A DNA stretch of 56,581 nucleotides from Cyanophora paradoxa (taxonomy: Eukaryota > Glaucocystophyceae > Cyanophorales > Cyanophoraceae): positions 1 through 56,581 of the forward strand of contig QPMI01000465.1 in NCBI GenBank assembly GCA_004431415.1, in the 5' to 3' direction. Within the stretch, counting starts at the first letter, position 1. Each line of letters begins with the position of its first letter. The notes under the pieces were generated by a model. It was not told where the DNA came from. It worked only from the letters and a program-made list of their open reading frames with translations, and made no database searches. The position numbers and the translations under genes were made by a program. This document shows positions 20,501 through 31,130 of the stretch, piece by piece.

Positions 20501-21579
20501 AGATCAAGGAAACTACCCGAAAATGCAACAGGATGCAGATTTGCAGCAGTGGGTTTATTTATGAGATCATTATAATCTCCTGTGAAAGAGATGGTCTTTA
20601 GTTCACCCCTTCCTACATAATCAGAAGGGAGATCAATCTTAATGGCATAATAGCTGGATCATCAGGTATCTCATACTCACCTCCTGGATGAACCACAGGA
20701 AAGGTTTGATTGCTTTCAGTATGGACAAAGAAGTTACATGCTGTTACTGTTCCATCAATAGTCCCACCTGTGAGAGGGAGGTAATTGCCTGTAACACCAA
20801 TACCTATACCTGCAATGATTGTATTTAGTTCTGTTTCATCTATGTAGTTCTGAGCTTGAAGGTAATCCTCTGTGACTACTCTCGAAATGCTCTCATTGTG
20901 TATGTTTTTTGCAGCCATTCTTTGATTGGCTTCCAGAACCCCACCATAATCTGTTTTAATCCATGCAAGCTCTGCCCTTCCATAATTATCATTTGCAGTT
21001 CCCACTATGGGAATGTAGGAATACTTATCTCGACTGAAAACTATCATTGGTCTTGAGCCATCTAAGCTGCTTACATCTGCTACATGAACCTGTATAGCAG
21101 AGTTGTAATTTTGGTAGGTTGCTGGGTCTGTTGGGACTCTGAATGTATCTGTGGGAATGTCAGCCTCCATGTAGCTTGACACAAAGATATTTGGTATGGT
21201 TGCTCCTGGTGGTGGTGGGGTTTCAAAAGAGCCTGGTAATGTCCTAATATGAAGTGGTCCTCTCATAGCTGAATTTGCAAGTGTCCCATTCACATGTACA
21301 TAGTGTTCATTCAAAAAGATTCTTTCAGGGACATTGCAAGTCTGGTAAAGAGAAACCCCCAAGTTATCAAGAGGCTCTACCTTTGCAAATTCTGGTTGGT
21401 CATTGATCTCATCCCAAATATGTTCATGTTTGCTTGGTGGGAACTCAGTAGGTATCCCATCAATTTCACCCCAATCATGCCTGTGATCCTCTGGTGGATA
21501 CTTTTGAGGTTTGCCTAAGATCTCATCCCAATCATGATTGTGATCCTCTGGGGGATACTTTGCAGGTTTATTATTAATT

Positions 21580-21860
21580 TGTTCATAATCAGGAAAGAAC
21601 TCCCAGATCTCAGGTCGAAATCCATCTGGTAACAATTCCTCATGGGGTTCATAAGGTTGCTCATAGTCAACAGCTGGTGGATCATGACCATCAGGTAAAT
21701 ACTCCTCATCAGGTTCATAGTTCTGCTCATACTCAAACTCTTGTGGATCTAAGCCATCTGGTAGTATCTCCTCCTCATTGGGGTCAAATTGATCATATTC
21801 ATATTCTTGTGGGTCAAAACCATCTGGTAAATACTCTTCCTCATCTGGGACGAATTGATA
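21580..21860 (-). repeat. Acidic LPDGxDP coding repeats of the large fibre
   Basis: Four tandem units of about 24 residues, each with an (E)EYLPDGFDPQEYEY-like core. They are flanked on the C-terminal side by HNHDWDEI, HRHDWGEI and HEHIWDEI units. Confidence 0.8.
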
Positions 21861-22907
21861 TTCATCAAGCTCTAATATATCGACTTCAGGAGGTAAATAC
21901 TGCTCATCTATTTGCTTTCTTGGTTCAATTATAGGTTTATTGCGAACTTGCTCCCAACTAACAATATGCTGCCCAAAGGCTACATCTTCAGTTGCTGTGT
22001 ATTCTCTTCCAGGCTGTTTCTTTGGTGTTAAATCGGGAGGTCCATTTGGAAATGGAATAGGGAATGGGACTGTTGGTCCATTGGGACCATAATGCTCGAT
22101 TATTTCCCTTAGAGTTTTCTCACTCACAAGTTTCTCCCCATTTGCATACACATTGCTGCCATGGATATTTCGCCATTGCCTGGTTCGAATTCCAAGGTCT
22201 TTCACATTGCTATACAAAGGCAAAAGGTGCCTATCCATTTCGACTAAATCAGGGTGTAAATGGATTGCTACTGGTTGACTGGGGCTACTGTTGATTGTAA
22301 TTGATGGCTTTTTTTGATGGACATCTTTTGGAGTAAAAAACCCAAAAGGCTCATTCCTCGCAAAGTCATATGTAATATCCTTGGGGTATACATCATTTGT
22401 GTAGGAGACCTGATTTGTGTTGGCAATAGGACCCACTTGCAATACTTGGGGACCTCAGCTTTTGCAGTGCTGCCCTCATTGTAAATTCGCAAAGCTGTGT
22501 TCTGTTTGCCCTGCTCATCTTGAACATTGAAAATCAATCGACCACTATCGAACCTGGAAGGTATATCTGGGTGAGTGCCACTGGTTTTTAGTTTCCTAGG
22601 TCTCCTTCTTGTTGCTTTGATCTCTGCCACTTGGTTTGCTTTCACATTACCCAAACTAAAAGCAACACTGACCTCCTCTTTATCTGGATCGGTTTGATTC
22701 ACAGATAAAGCATGCTCCCTTGATTGAGTCTTTGATGAATTATCAGAGCTGTGGTCAATTGAAACTGAACCCTTTACTTTAATATTATCAAAGTTCACAT
22801 GCTTGGTGCTGCTTGCATTATCATCTTGAATGGTTTCTAGATTTGGTGGGTAATTGAAGCTCATGGCTTTTACTATATGGATTTATAAAATTCCTGATAA
22901 GTAAAAG

Positions 22908-24413
22908 ATGCCCCTCAAGGTCGTTTTAAGTCTTTCTGGCGGGGGTGCAAGGGGCATTATCATAACCAGGCTGCTAAAAGAAATCGAAAATCGAACTGGC
23001 AGGAGAATAATCGATCTTGTGGATCTTGTGAGTGGAACTTCCACTGGTGGGATCATTGCAATAGGTTTGAATATAAGGCATCCTGATAAACCAGGTGAAC
23101 CTAAACTGACAGCAAACGATTTACACAATATTTACCTAACTCAACTGCCCTTGATTTTCGCAAATCCTCGAAATATAATCGAAAATGCCCTTTTTAATAC
23201 AAAGTATGATGTGGGACCCTTGGAGACTGCAATCAATTCAGTTACTGGTGAATCACTAATACAGGATTCCCTAAAGGACATTGTGATTACATCCTTTGAT
23301 ACTCAGAATATGAAACCAATATTTATCACAAATGACAACAATTACAACTTTATGCCCTGTAAGATTGCTGCTAGGGCTACTTCTGCTGCTCCTACATACT
23401 TTTCACCTGTAAGCATTGTTGATTTCAATCGGGGAGTATATGTCTGTCTCATTGATGGTGCCATTTCTGGAAACAATAATCCCAGTGTGTGTGGTTACAG
23501 CCATGCAAAGAAAATTTACAGTGATGATGATGATATTATAGTAATAAGTATATCTTGTGGAGAGGTGGACCCACATTTAGAGTCTGATTATGTGGGTTAT
23601 GCTTATGAGACTGTCAACAGCTGGGCATTCTCTCATGGATTGCCTCAACAGATGGAAGCCCATTGATTAACATGCTCATGGCTGCAAGTGAGCTTTCTGC
23701 CTTGATAAGATGGAGGAGTTGTTACCCTACAACTATGATCAGGATTATGGGAGATACTATAGGCTATCAGTCCCACTTCCAAATCATATAGTAAGCTCCC
23801 TGGATGACACTTCTAAAATCCCAGACATGCTTGCATTCACTGAAACATACATTGCAGCAAACAATGATATGATTAATAAGCTTTGCAGCATTCTAGTAGC
23901 AAACTATGAATTAAAGAACCCTTCAAAGGCTTACATATCATCCACTCTCACTACATCACCTCCTTTGGATGCAAATTGGTATCAGCTTGCAGATGATGCC
24001 TTCACTGCCTCATCCTCTGTGACAGGTAAAGAGCCTTTCATGGCTAGACCTTCAGCATTTGGCTGGGAAGCTGGAGCCTATGCTCCTGAGCAGATATGGG
24101 AAACCCCACTGAATACCTTCAAGTTGCTTTCCCATATACTTTCGAACTCTCCTCTGTTATTGCCTATGGTTCAGGGGACACCAATGCTTTTATTAAGACT
24201 TTCAATGTGGCAACATCCACTGATGGGATCAACTGGTCTTTTATTCGATCAGATGGGCAGAACAAAATATATGTCTGTGAGAACATTAACAATGCTCACA
24301 ACTCAGGTGATGTTGCTTTATTGAGTGGATTTCCTCTCAGCATCAAGGATGCTTTTTACATAGGTTTTTCTCTCAGAATCAAGTATATTCGCATTTATCC
24401 CTTGTGTATGTGA
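22908..24413 (+). pseudogene. Patatin-like phospholipase with C-terminal discoidin (F5/8C)-like domain; frame-broken
   Basis: Patatins hydrolyse acyl chains of membrane lipids with a Ser-Asp dyad. Frame 22908-23666 shows the oxyanion loop GGGARG (residues 11-16), the nucleophile box GTSTG (Ser45) and DGA with the catalytic Asp (about 183). The patatin fold continues in the next frame (to about 24100: YYRLSVPLPNHIVSSLDD). The third frame (24096-24413) has YLQVAFPYTFELSSVIAYG, VATSTDGINWSFI and KYIRIYPL, the pattern of an F5/8 type C carbohydrate- or lipid-binding domain. Total is about 502 codons with two shifts. It lies between the fibre and minor capsid genes, so I infer a virion-associated membrane-active enzyme. 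It has an AAGTAAAAG leader right before the ATG. Confidence 0.75.
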
Positions 24414-24449
24414 ATGCTCCCACAATGAGAGTGGACTTTACAGGTGCCT

Positions 24450-25378
24450 TTATTCGATAAACTCCAACTGAAAAGAATTGTCGATTCCATTCATATCAAT
24501 CAGTTCACCAAAGTAATCTTTAAACTCCACAGTGAGTTCCCTTATCACCAGGTTTCTGTCATTTATCTGAATGAATTCGGCATGCTCACCACTATGGTAA
24601 ACATAGCCGCCTATATCTTTACTCAATTGCAGTCTAAGGATTGCCCCTGGTTATGTGGTTGCGATTTCGGGATTATATTGTGTCTGCTGGCAAAGGGGAC
24701 AGCTCTTTAATATGCATGTACAGATACTGCTCAGCATTCATATCAGACATCTTCCTGCTGTCAAAATAATATTGCAAGGGCTTAGATGAGAGTCTGGGTC
24801 CCGAAAAGGTGGTTCCCCATGCTGGGTGATCAGGTGTAATAGGTTTGCCATCATACTTTAACAGGTTCTCAGGTCGATAGGGTGATCCACCAACAGGAGG
24901 AGTGCTATAATACCCATTGGTGTATTCAGTAGAACTCACACCCAAAAGCTTCCCTATTCTCTGGTTGCTTGCAATAAAACGAAACTCATGGTTACTGTAA
25001 AACTCCACTTTATAGGTAGTTGGGTTATAGAATATCTTGAACTCAAAAGCTACTGTTTTGCCTGCAATGGTTTGGAAGCTTGAATAGTTCAGCCCATAAT
25101 TATAAGGGTGTGTTACCCAAAATGACCTGGTTAATGTAGCCACTGGGAAGGGGATACACTTTCTGTGTGATGATTTCATTGTATGAACCATCTTGGTAAT
25201 TAAACTGAACTGTTAGATGATCAGTTCCCACACTGTTATAGATACTGTTTGGAATCTCTGCATAGAGAACCCTACATTCCCTTGGTCTCTCTACTGGAGT
25301 TGTGAGAGTGACCCTGTAAGAGTTTTCATTTTGTCCTTGGCTTCTATCCCTGCTATCAATATTAACAAGTCGATTCAT
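24450..25378 (-). pseudogene. Minor capsid (penton-like) protein A, frame-broken
   Basis: 25378 starts MNRLVNIDSRDRSQGQNENS, then RVTLTTPVERPRECRVLYAEIPNSIYN in two shorter motifs. An SRDR...NxYxVxL...xAExPNSxY opening is what I know from minor capsid proteins of Polinton-like viruses and large DNA viruses. Coding continues in a second frame (25191-24673) and a third, ending at the stop 24450-24452 with QLEFIE. Total is about 309 codons with at least two shifts. It is divergent from minor capsid B; the 29-bp gap between their starts is AT-rich. The role as vertex protein is inferred from family knowledge and neighbours. Confidence 0.6.
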
Positions 25379-25407
25379 TTTAATATATAAATATAGATAA
25401 AAGAAGA

Positions 25408-26416
25408 ATGCCTGTGGATTACATCGAGGTTAGCTCATTTAATACAATCTCTGGTGATGGTCCCACATCAAGCTTTGTGGCAAGACTCCCCAGTAGTTAT
25501 GAGAATGTGAGGGCTGTGAGACTGGTCTCAGCCGAATTTTATAACAGCATCCCTATGGTGAGTGGTGAAACCAAAGTAGGAGATGTGACAGTTGACAATG
25601 CATTTAGCATTTATTATTCTGAACAAACTCCTGGAGCTGGAAGCTCAGGAATTCCAACAGTTCGCCCAGCTGCTGACTATTAACAATGGAAACAATTCAT
25701 TATAAGTCGAAACACCCCCATCCAAAGCCACCAGCAACTGGTGAATGTAATTAACTCTAAATTCGAAGGCAGAAATCCCCAACCATCCATTCGCTGCAAA
25801 TGGGATGAATCACTGAAACGAATTATATTCCACTCAGCAGTACCATTTTACTTGGCTTTCTCAGTAGCTGTGAACCCAAGCCAACAAACAATCCAAAAGC
25901 TGTTGAGTTCAGCTAGACTGCTGGGTCTTGATCCTGGAAGATATGGTAACTCCCAATCCAATCACAGGTCTATGATGCTCTCACTGATGGAATCTTTACT
26001 GGTGGTCGCGTGAATGGCATTATATCTTCTTTTGAGCCTGAGAAGACCAGGGACAGTGTTTTGTTTGTGAGAGTAAAGGAGCTGGGTGATCTGGTGCAAT
26101 GTGGGGATGGTCTTCTGACTGGTTACTTTCACAAAATAGTGGTCCCTGATAAAGACTATGGTGAGCATGTTGTTTACAATTCAACAGAGGCTCATCCACT
26201 TTATAAATACTATAACAAAAGGTTGGATTATCCACTTTCTCGGTTGATATTGTTAATGCTGTAAATGAACCAATTGATTTTGAGGGTCAACCTGTTCATC
26301 TGACCTTTGAAATTCGCTATGGTGATGAGCCAGCAGGAGACCCAGTTTATGAATACTTTAAGATGAGAATGTCGCAGCTTCACCCTTCCTATCCAGTTAT
26401 TACAAGCTTCGCATAA
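25408..26416 (+). pseudogene. Minor capsid (penton-like) protein B, frame-broken
   Basis: The opening MPVDYIEVSSFNTISGDG, FVARLPSSYENVRAVRLVSAE and FYNSIPMV follow the same plan as protein A (short N-terminal strand, then VRxVxLxSAExxNSxxxV). The frame closes at 25683 and coding continues in other frames (25741-26013, 26010-26264, then to the TAA at 26414-26416, ending PVITSFA). About 336 codons with at least three shifts. It directly precedes the major capsid gene. ATAAAAGA lies 5 nt before the ATG. The single jelly-roll assignment is inference. Confidence 0.55.
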
Positions 26417-26469
26417 ATTAAGGATCATTGGTAGATTTTTTATGTTGCAGTATAATAAAAGAGAATATA

Positions 26470-27839
26470 ATGGATATCACTTCCACTCTTCAAAGACTTT
26501 CGCTGAAAGAAGCCCTAACAACCCCAGAAGAGGCGAAAGCCTTTTTCCTGGATAACTCCCTTATGCTTGGTCTCGAATCCAAATCTAAGCCAGTTCTAGT
26601 TGTTGTGAATCCCAGCAATACTTTTGAGAATAATGTTGGAAATCGCATTTCCTTCAAGCTACCTCGCTACAATTTCTGTGGAAAACTCGAACTTGCTTTC
26701 AACCTTCCAGCCATCACTTTTGCTGGTGATACTGACCTAGTTCGCAATGGATACACTCGCCCAGTTGGTGCTTTAGTTCAGCGACTTGAAATTACCTATG
26801 GATCTTACACCTACCATATTCCATCTGATTTCCTTGCTCATTTCCCCCTGGTCTATTATTCGGAGGATCAACTAGCTAAAAAGAAGCGATCAATGGGCAT
26901 GGTTCATGGCATTCCTGCTCATGGAACCAACCGCCTTGGTGGCTCATTTTTCGTTGAAATCCCTGTGCCTTGGCTAAATCACTACCTTCCCCTTGGTGCT
27001 TTATCTGGTGAAATGGTTGTTACTGTTTGGTTTAAGGATGCTGGAAAGGGTTATGTTGAAACTTCCTATGGTGGTCGCTCTCTCCCTGTTGTTGGTGGGA
27101 CAGTTGCTGATAAGACAGAAGATGATGGTCTTGGTGATACTGCTAATGCCACACTTGCCCATGTTGGTCAAAATATCACAACTTTCAGTCTTGGTGCAAC
27201 AACTCCTGTTATTTCTATTACTTCTCCTCGCCTTTACATGCATGCTGTTAATGTTTCTGATGAGCTTTTCGCTACTGTAATTGAAAAGGTTAAGACTACT
27301 GGCATGGCTATTCCTGCTCTAGACATTGGGTTTGTAGATGCTAGTGCTTTCCCTGCCAAGGGCAATGCCCAACCCAATCGAATTAACCTCTCTCAAATCT
27401 CAGGTCTTGTATATGCTCTGCTTGTTTCAGTTCGTGATCATGAAACTGTTGACAAATCCAATGGCTCCACAGTGTTCTTAAGACCTATGCCAACTCCAAA
27501 GACATCACATTCACAACTGAAATAAATGGACAGCGACTTTTTGCCACTGAGCCAATTTCCCTACTCAAAGGTGCTGAGCTAATTGCTGATGCCTTCAAAT
27601 GCTCTAACATGGATAAGGTTGCTGATCGCTATGTCCTTTCAGGACTCCCATTCTGCCTTGATGGAGAAAAGGCAATTCGAAATATTGCTCAAAGTGGATT
27701 TGTTGACCTGACAAATTCCTCATCTTCATTCCTCACCCTCTACATGCCTTCAGATAAGACAATTGATGTTAATGTTTGCGCTCTCATGCATAGCTTTATT
27801 ATTGTAGACAAAGATGGATTACGTCGTATAAATTTGTAG
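26470..27839 (+). pseudogene. Major capsid protein (double jelly-roll type), one frame break
   Basis: The start is the ATG at 26470 (MDITSTLQRLSLKEAL), 8 nt after AATAAAAGA; the longer open frame from 26428 is rejected. Frame 1 runs to 27525 (352 codons) with beta-rich sequence such as RISFKLPRYNFCGKLELAF, RLEITYGSYTYHIPSDFL and FFVEIPVPWLNHYLPLGAL. The frame shifts near 27485 and closes at 27839 with ALMHSFIIVDKDGLRRINL. About 456 codons in total, within the size known for Polinton-like capsid proteins. The position between the penton-like gene and the packaging ATPase supports the call. Double jelly-roll is inferred, not shown. Confidence 0.7.
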
Positions 27840-27912
27840 TAATCTTACCATTTCTCGTAAGGCATTTAAAGAAAAAATGATTATTTATTTTTGAAATCTT
27901 TTACAAAGTAAA

Positions 27913-28845
27913 ATGTCTTATACTACTAAGTCCTTTATCGAAAAAGCTGTCGAAGTGCATGGCTATAATTATGATTACTCTAAAGTTATCTATGAAGGGA
28001 CCATGAAGAAGATTAATATTATATGCAACACCTGCAAGACTGAGTTTTGGCAAGCTGCTCATAGTCATATTAATCAGAAATGTGGTTGTCCCTCATGTGG
28101 GAATATTAAAAAGGGAATGTCAAATAGATTAACCACTGAACAGTTTGTCAAAAGAGCGACGGAAAAGCATGGAGATCTTTATGACTATTCAGAATCTGTT
28201 TATATTAAGGGAGAAGACCCTATTAAAATATTCTGTAAGAAATGTCAAGAGTATTTCAATCAAAAGCCACACAAACACATGCATGGTGATGGGCATGCAA
28301 AATGTAAAATGGATCGCATCAAAGATAAGTTGCAAATGGGGATTGAGAAATTCACAGAGAGAGCTTTGAAACTCTATGGAGATAACTACGATTTATCTAA
28401 AGTTGAGTATGTAAATGCAAGAACAAAAGTTACCATTATCTGTAAAAAGTGTGATCTTGAATTCAAAAAGACACCAAGTGATTTTCTCAATGGGTATGGC
28501 TGTCTGTCATGTAGATCGTCTATTGGTGAGACGAAAGTTCAAGCAGCCCTAAAAGAAATTGGTTTAGACTTCTCAATATCCCACAGATTTCCTGATTGCA
28601 AGCATAAAAGAGTTCTCCCATTCGATATTTATATTCCATCTCTCAAAATTGCAATTGAATATGATGGTATACAACATTTCAAACCTGTGGAACAGTTTGG
28701 AGGTCAGAAGGCCTTTGAAGATACCCAAATTCGTGATGGAATTAAAAATCGGTACTGTGAAGCTAATAATATCAAACTCCTAAGAATCCCATACACCGAA
28801 ACTGATATTGAGGGTTGCATTAAACGATTCCTATCTAACCTGTAA
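27913..28845 (+). CDS. Zinc-ribbon repeat protein with C-terminal VSR-like endonuclease domain
   Basis: Intact, 310 residues. Three zinc-ribbon repeats lie at about residues 9-63, 78-132 and 145-200. Each has an HGxxYDYS lead and CxxC pairs (C38/C41, C108/C111, C177/C180 and C197/C200); some pairs in repeat 2 are incomplete. The C-terminal domain (about 205-305) has LPFDIY, IAIEYDGIQHF and a late LLRIPYTE strand. This is a PD-(D/E)xK/VSR-like nuclease core with D238, E249 and D251. Such repeat-nuclease proteins are known as mobile or homing-type endonucleases in phages and large viruses. It sits between capsid and ATPase genes. It may be a selfish passenger, or it may cut DNA in replication or competition. 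Confidence 0.8.
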   Translation: MSYTTKSFIEKAVEVHGYNYDYSKVIYEGTMKKINIICNTCKTEFWQAAHSHINQKCGCPSCGNIKKGMSNRLTTEQFVKRATEKHGDLYDYSESVYIKGEDPIKIFCKKCQEYFNQKPHKHMHGDGHAKCKMDRIKDKLQMGIEKFTERALKLYGDNYDLSKVEYVNARTKVTIICKKCDLEFKKTPSDFLNGYGCLSCRSSIGETKVQAALKEIGLDFSISHRFPDCKHKRVLPFDIYIPSLKIAIEYDGIQHFKPVEQFGGQKAFEDTQIRDGIKNRYCEANNIKLLRIPYTETDIEGCIKRFLSNL

Positions 28846-28901
28846 ACCATATTCAGTCACCTTGCATTATTTTTATCTGTTTCTTTATAGAAAGATACAC
28901 A

Positions 28902-29694
28902 ATGCCAATACCAAGTTCTGATCTGGATGAATTTGTGGCTGGTGAAATGATAGAACCCCTTTCAGACTACTCATACTCGGAAAAAGTGGATGCGGAAAAA
29001 CAGAAGCTGTAAAATATTATTTGAAACAGCTGCATGATGCCAAAAAGATTGATACAACACTTATTATATCCGCTACCTCATTTTCACATTTTTGGGACAA
29101 AGCTGCTACTGTTCAACTGGGTGCATGGGATCCCAATACATGTCGAAAATTATAAAAGAAAGAGAGGCAAAAAGGGAGAAAGGAGAAGAACTTAACCATA
29201 TGCTGGTGATTTTAGAGGATATGATAGAAAATGACCAGCTGGATCTCAGTCGAGATAAAACAGTGGGAATGCTTTATGTTCGTGGCAGACATGTCAATAT
29301 ATCAATTATAACTATTTCCCAAAAATTAAGAAAGGTCGCAAGTGTTATTCGCTGCAATAGTGATATAGTAATTATGGTTTGTGCAAGCAATCAAAAAGAG
29401 CTGGAAGCATTTGCAGAGGAGTTTTCGACTTTTCCTCGCAAAGAAGATTTCTATCAACTGTTTGAAGAGTATGTCCACTCATATCAATTCCTTGTTTATA
29501 CATCTTTCAAGTATAATGTGGGCTACTATGTTGATAAAGCCGATTTAGTTGGAGATTTCGATTTTCCTCGCTTCCACAGGAAGCCCAAGAAGAAAGAAGA
29601 TGAACTGAAACCACCAGAGAAAGAGGAAGCCCCTAAAGAAGTGAAAAGCCAAGTCCATAGCAATAAATTGATGCGATATAAACGCGGTTTATAA
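28902..29694 (+). pseudogene. DNA-packaging ATPase (FtsK/HerA, A32-like), frame-broken
   Basis: This enzyme pumps the genome into the capsid. The start at 28902 (MPIPSSDLDEF) follows TATAGAAAGATACACA. The Walker A box GKSGCGKTEA lies at about 28975-29010 in a second frame. After another shift near 29092, frame 29092-29694 has Walker B (MLVILEDMI), GRHVNISIITISQKLR and VIRCNSDIVIMV, the pattern of A32-type ATPases. A Lys/Glu-rich tail ends it. About 264 codons, a usual length for the family. It is followed after 28 bp by the next plus-strand gene. Confidence 0.8.
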
Positions 29695-29722
29695 AATTAT
29701 CTCTCATTCTAATAAAGATACA

Positions 29723-30419
29723 ATGCCTCCCAAACGAAAGATAGGGATTCCAGCTGGGGCTGTTGGCTATTCAGGTGGTGGAAACAATGGATCCATTAAT
29801 ACTGAACCAATGAAATTCAATGGTATGAATGAGGTGAAGCCCTCACAGCAAGAAGAAGACCCCTCAATGCTGCCTATGAGGAATCAGTTGATGACAAAGC
29901 CCCACAGGCTTCAACCAGTGACCAACTCAACATCTCACCAGAAGCCTCAAAAATGAAAGCTGTTGCTGAGGGTGCCAGGCGAATTATTGGGGCTGCTGAT
30001 GACAAAGGTTTAGGCTTGCAAGATCTTTCACTGGCTCGCAAAGGTGAGGGTCTTAGTAAGGAATCAGACAAGGTAATTCAGTCTATGGCTGGTGAAGTCA
30101 CATACAAGACTGCTCCCACTCAAAATATTCATCGAATTCCAAGGCTCAATGGGATGAGATGACTGCTAAACTCAAAGATCTGGAAGCCAAATCAAGTGCC
30201 TTGGAGCAGTATGTTACTGAGAAGAAAGAGAGATCCAAGCTAAAGGAGATGCTTCGAAAGGAAGTTTATAAAATGGGCATTACTGGTGTCCCAGATAAAC
30301 AGTTTATTGCTAAGAAAGAGAACCAAATTGATGAGCAGGCAGTAGATGAAATGAAAACAAAGACCAGAAGGGAACTATTGAACCTGGTGCCACCAAAGCT
30401 GAAGTCGAAAAGGGAGTAG
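29723..30419 (+). pseudogene. Basic, partly coiled-coil protein, unknown; frame-broken
   Basis: I do not recognise this gene. The three successive open segments 29723-29956, 29953-30162 and 30159-30419 abut or overlap by 1-4 nt, which suggests one gene of about 230 codons with two shifts. It starts MPPKRKIGIPAGAVG with a Gly/Asn-rich stretch. Then comes an Ala/Arg helix (MKAVAEGARRIIGAADDKG) and finally a Lys/Glu-rich coiled-coil-like helix. An AATAAAGATACA leader precedes the ATG. The position after the packaging ATPase suggests a virion or core protein, but this is only context. Confidence 0.5.
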
Positions 30420-30427
30420 CCCCAACA

Positions 30428-30440
30428 GTATATAAAAGAC
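30428..30440 (+). promoter_or_regulatory. TATA-like promoter TATATAAAAGAC
   Basis: GTATATAAAAGAC lies 37 nt before the ATG at 30477. The same TATATAAAAGAC core recurs before the primase-helicase gene. Confidence 0.55.
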
Positions 30441-30476
30441 GAGTTTGGCTTTAATTTTCTCTGTTTTATTAGAGAC

Positions 30477-30749
30477 ATGGATATAATACGAAAGTTTATT
30501 GAGATGCTCAGTCTGCATGTGGTGAGCAATTGCCACAGTGGATGCTGTGACACAACAATAGAGTTTGAGATGTCAGATACTGAGGATAATGTATCTGAGG
30601 CAAGAGAGAGAAGGAGATCAACAGTTTCAGTGGAGTCAATGCCAGCAGACCCCACAGAGTATACATATGAGCAACAGGAGTATCCAAGGAGAAGTTCTTT
30701 ACCAGGCGAAAACGTTTTCTCAGCAAATATTAATGGAGGATACAATTAG
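30477..30749 (+). CDS. Small hypothetical protein, 90 aa
   Basis: This starts MDIIRKFIEMLSLHVVSNCH with a CHSGCC cysteine cluster. It then becomes an acidic and Ser/Arg-rich disordered segment (SDTEDNVSEARERRRSTV). No family is recognised. Its TATA-like element and the overlap of its end with the next gene (30733) suggest a compact cluster of small genes. Confidence 0.5.
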   Translation: MDIIRKFIEMLSLHVVSNCHSGCCDTTIEFEMSDTEDNVSEARERRRSTVSVESMPADPTEYTYEQQEYPRRSSLPGENVFSANINGGYN

Positions 30750-30978
30750 TTTGATCGAGTTTACTAGTGATGAGCCTTTAACTGAGGGTGCTATTAGACA
30801 CATTCTAGCAAAGCAGAAACGATATAGAGAGGACCCAGCATATAGAGAGTATAAGAAACAACAAGCCCTGGCATCCTATTATCGCAGAAAAGCCCAAAAA
30901 GAGGAGCAGAGACCCAGAGGGAGACCGATTAAATATTATTTGCCTACTGATAGTAGCAATGGACCCACAGGTCTATAA
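30733..30978 (+). CDS. Small basic AT-hook-like protein, 81 aa
   Basis: The ATG at 30733 overlaps the end of the previous gene by 17 nt. The longer frame from 30565 overlaps it further and is rejected. The sequence has ILAKQKRYREDPAYREYKKQ, an Arg/Tyr-rich helix, then QRPRGRPIKYY, an AT-hook-like minor-groove motif. A related helix occurs in the gene at 31131. Likely a DNA-binding or DNA-condensing protein (inference). Confidence 0.55.
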   Translation: MEDTISLIEFTSDEPLTEGAIRHILAKQKRYREDPAYREYKKQQALASYYRRKAQKEEQRPRGRPIKYYLPTDSSNGPTGL

Positions 30979-31081
30979 GATACTTGAGAAAAAGCGGTCT
31001 CAGTATGCTACTGAGGCAGCTATTAAAGTTTACAGACAGGAACTGGTGTTCGCAACAAAAAATGACTTAAAGAAAAAGTAG
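30959..31081 (+). CDS. Small basic protein, 40 aa
   Basis: Too short for usual ORF cut-offs. It starts at the ATG 30959, overlapping the previous gene end by 20 nt, and ends at TAG 31079-31081. It encodes a Lys-rich helix with ILEKKRSQYATEAAIKVYR. The overlapping-start layout matches the two genes before it. No function is known. Confidence 0.45.
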   Translation: MDPQVYKILEKKRSQYATEAAIKVYRQELVFATKNDLKKK

Positions 31082-31130
31082 ATAGGTTGTATTGAGGAAA
31101 AATTATTTTCGTATCTACTATTAAAGAGAA

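Larger units (their letters stand above)
19606..22864 (-). pseudogene. Large fibre protein: acidic repeats, HxH repeats, lectin-like C-terminus; frame-broken
   Basis: One gene of about 1,086 codons lies in three frames (22864-about 22440, to about 20640, then to 19606). The N-terminal part is polar. The middle has four acidic LPDGxDP-type repeats and three HxHxWxEIxxKP units. The next part has about seven HTHTKAEITD-type repeats, which in phage tail fibres form metal-binding triple-stranded shafts through HxH. The end (FNLTINFNSSFANPPIV..., VTIHYIAVAI) resembles an H-type lectin fold. It is likely the main host-binding spike. The upstream ATG at 22864 faces the patatin gene divergently, 43 bp away. 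Confidence 0.7.

Noticed and set aside
26428-26469. Upstream start of the major capsid gene
   Set aside because: The longer frame begins inside the intergenic leader. The ATG at 26470 follows the AATAAAAGA motif used by neighbouring genes.
26993-27280. Leu/Val-rich membrane-like frame on the plus strand
   Set aside because: It is a +1 shadow of the capsid gene; the hydrophobic look comes from frame-shifted GTT/CTT codons.
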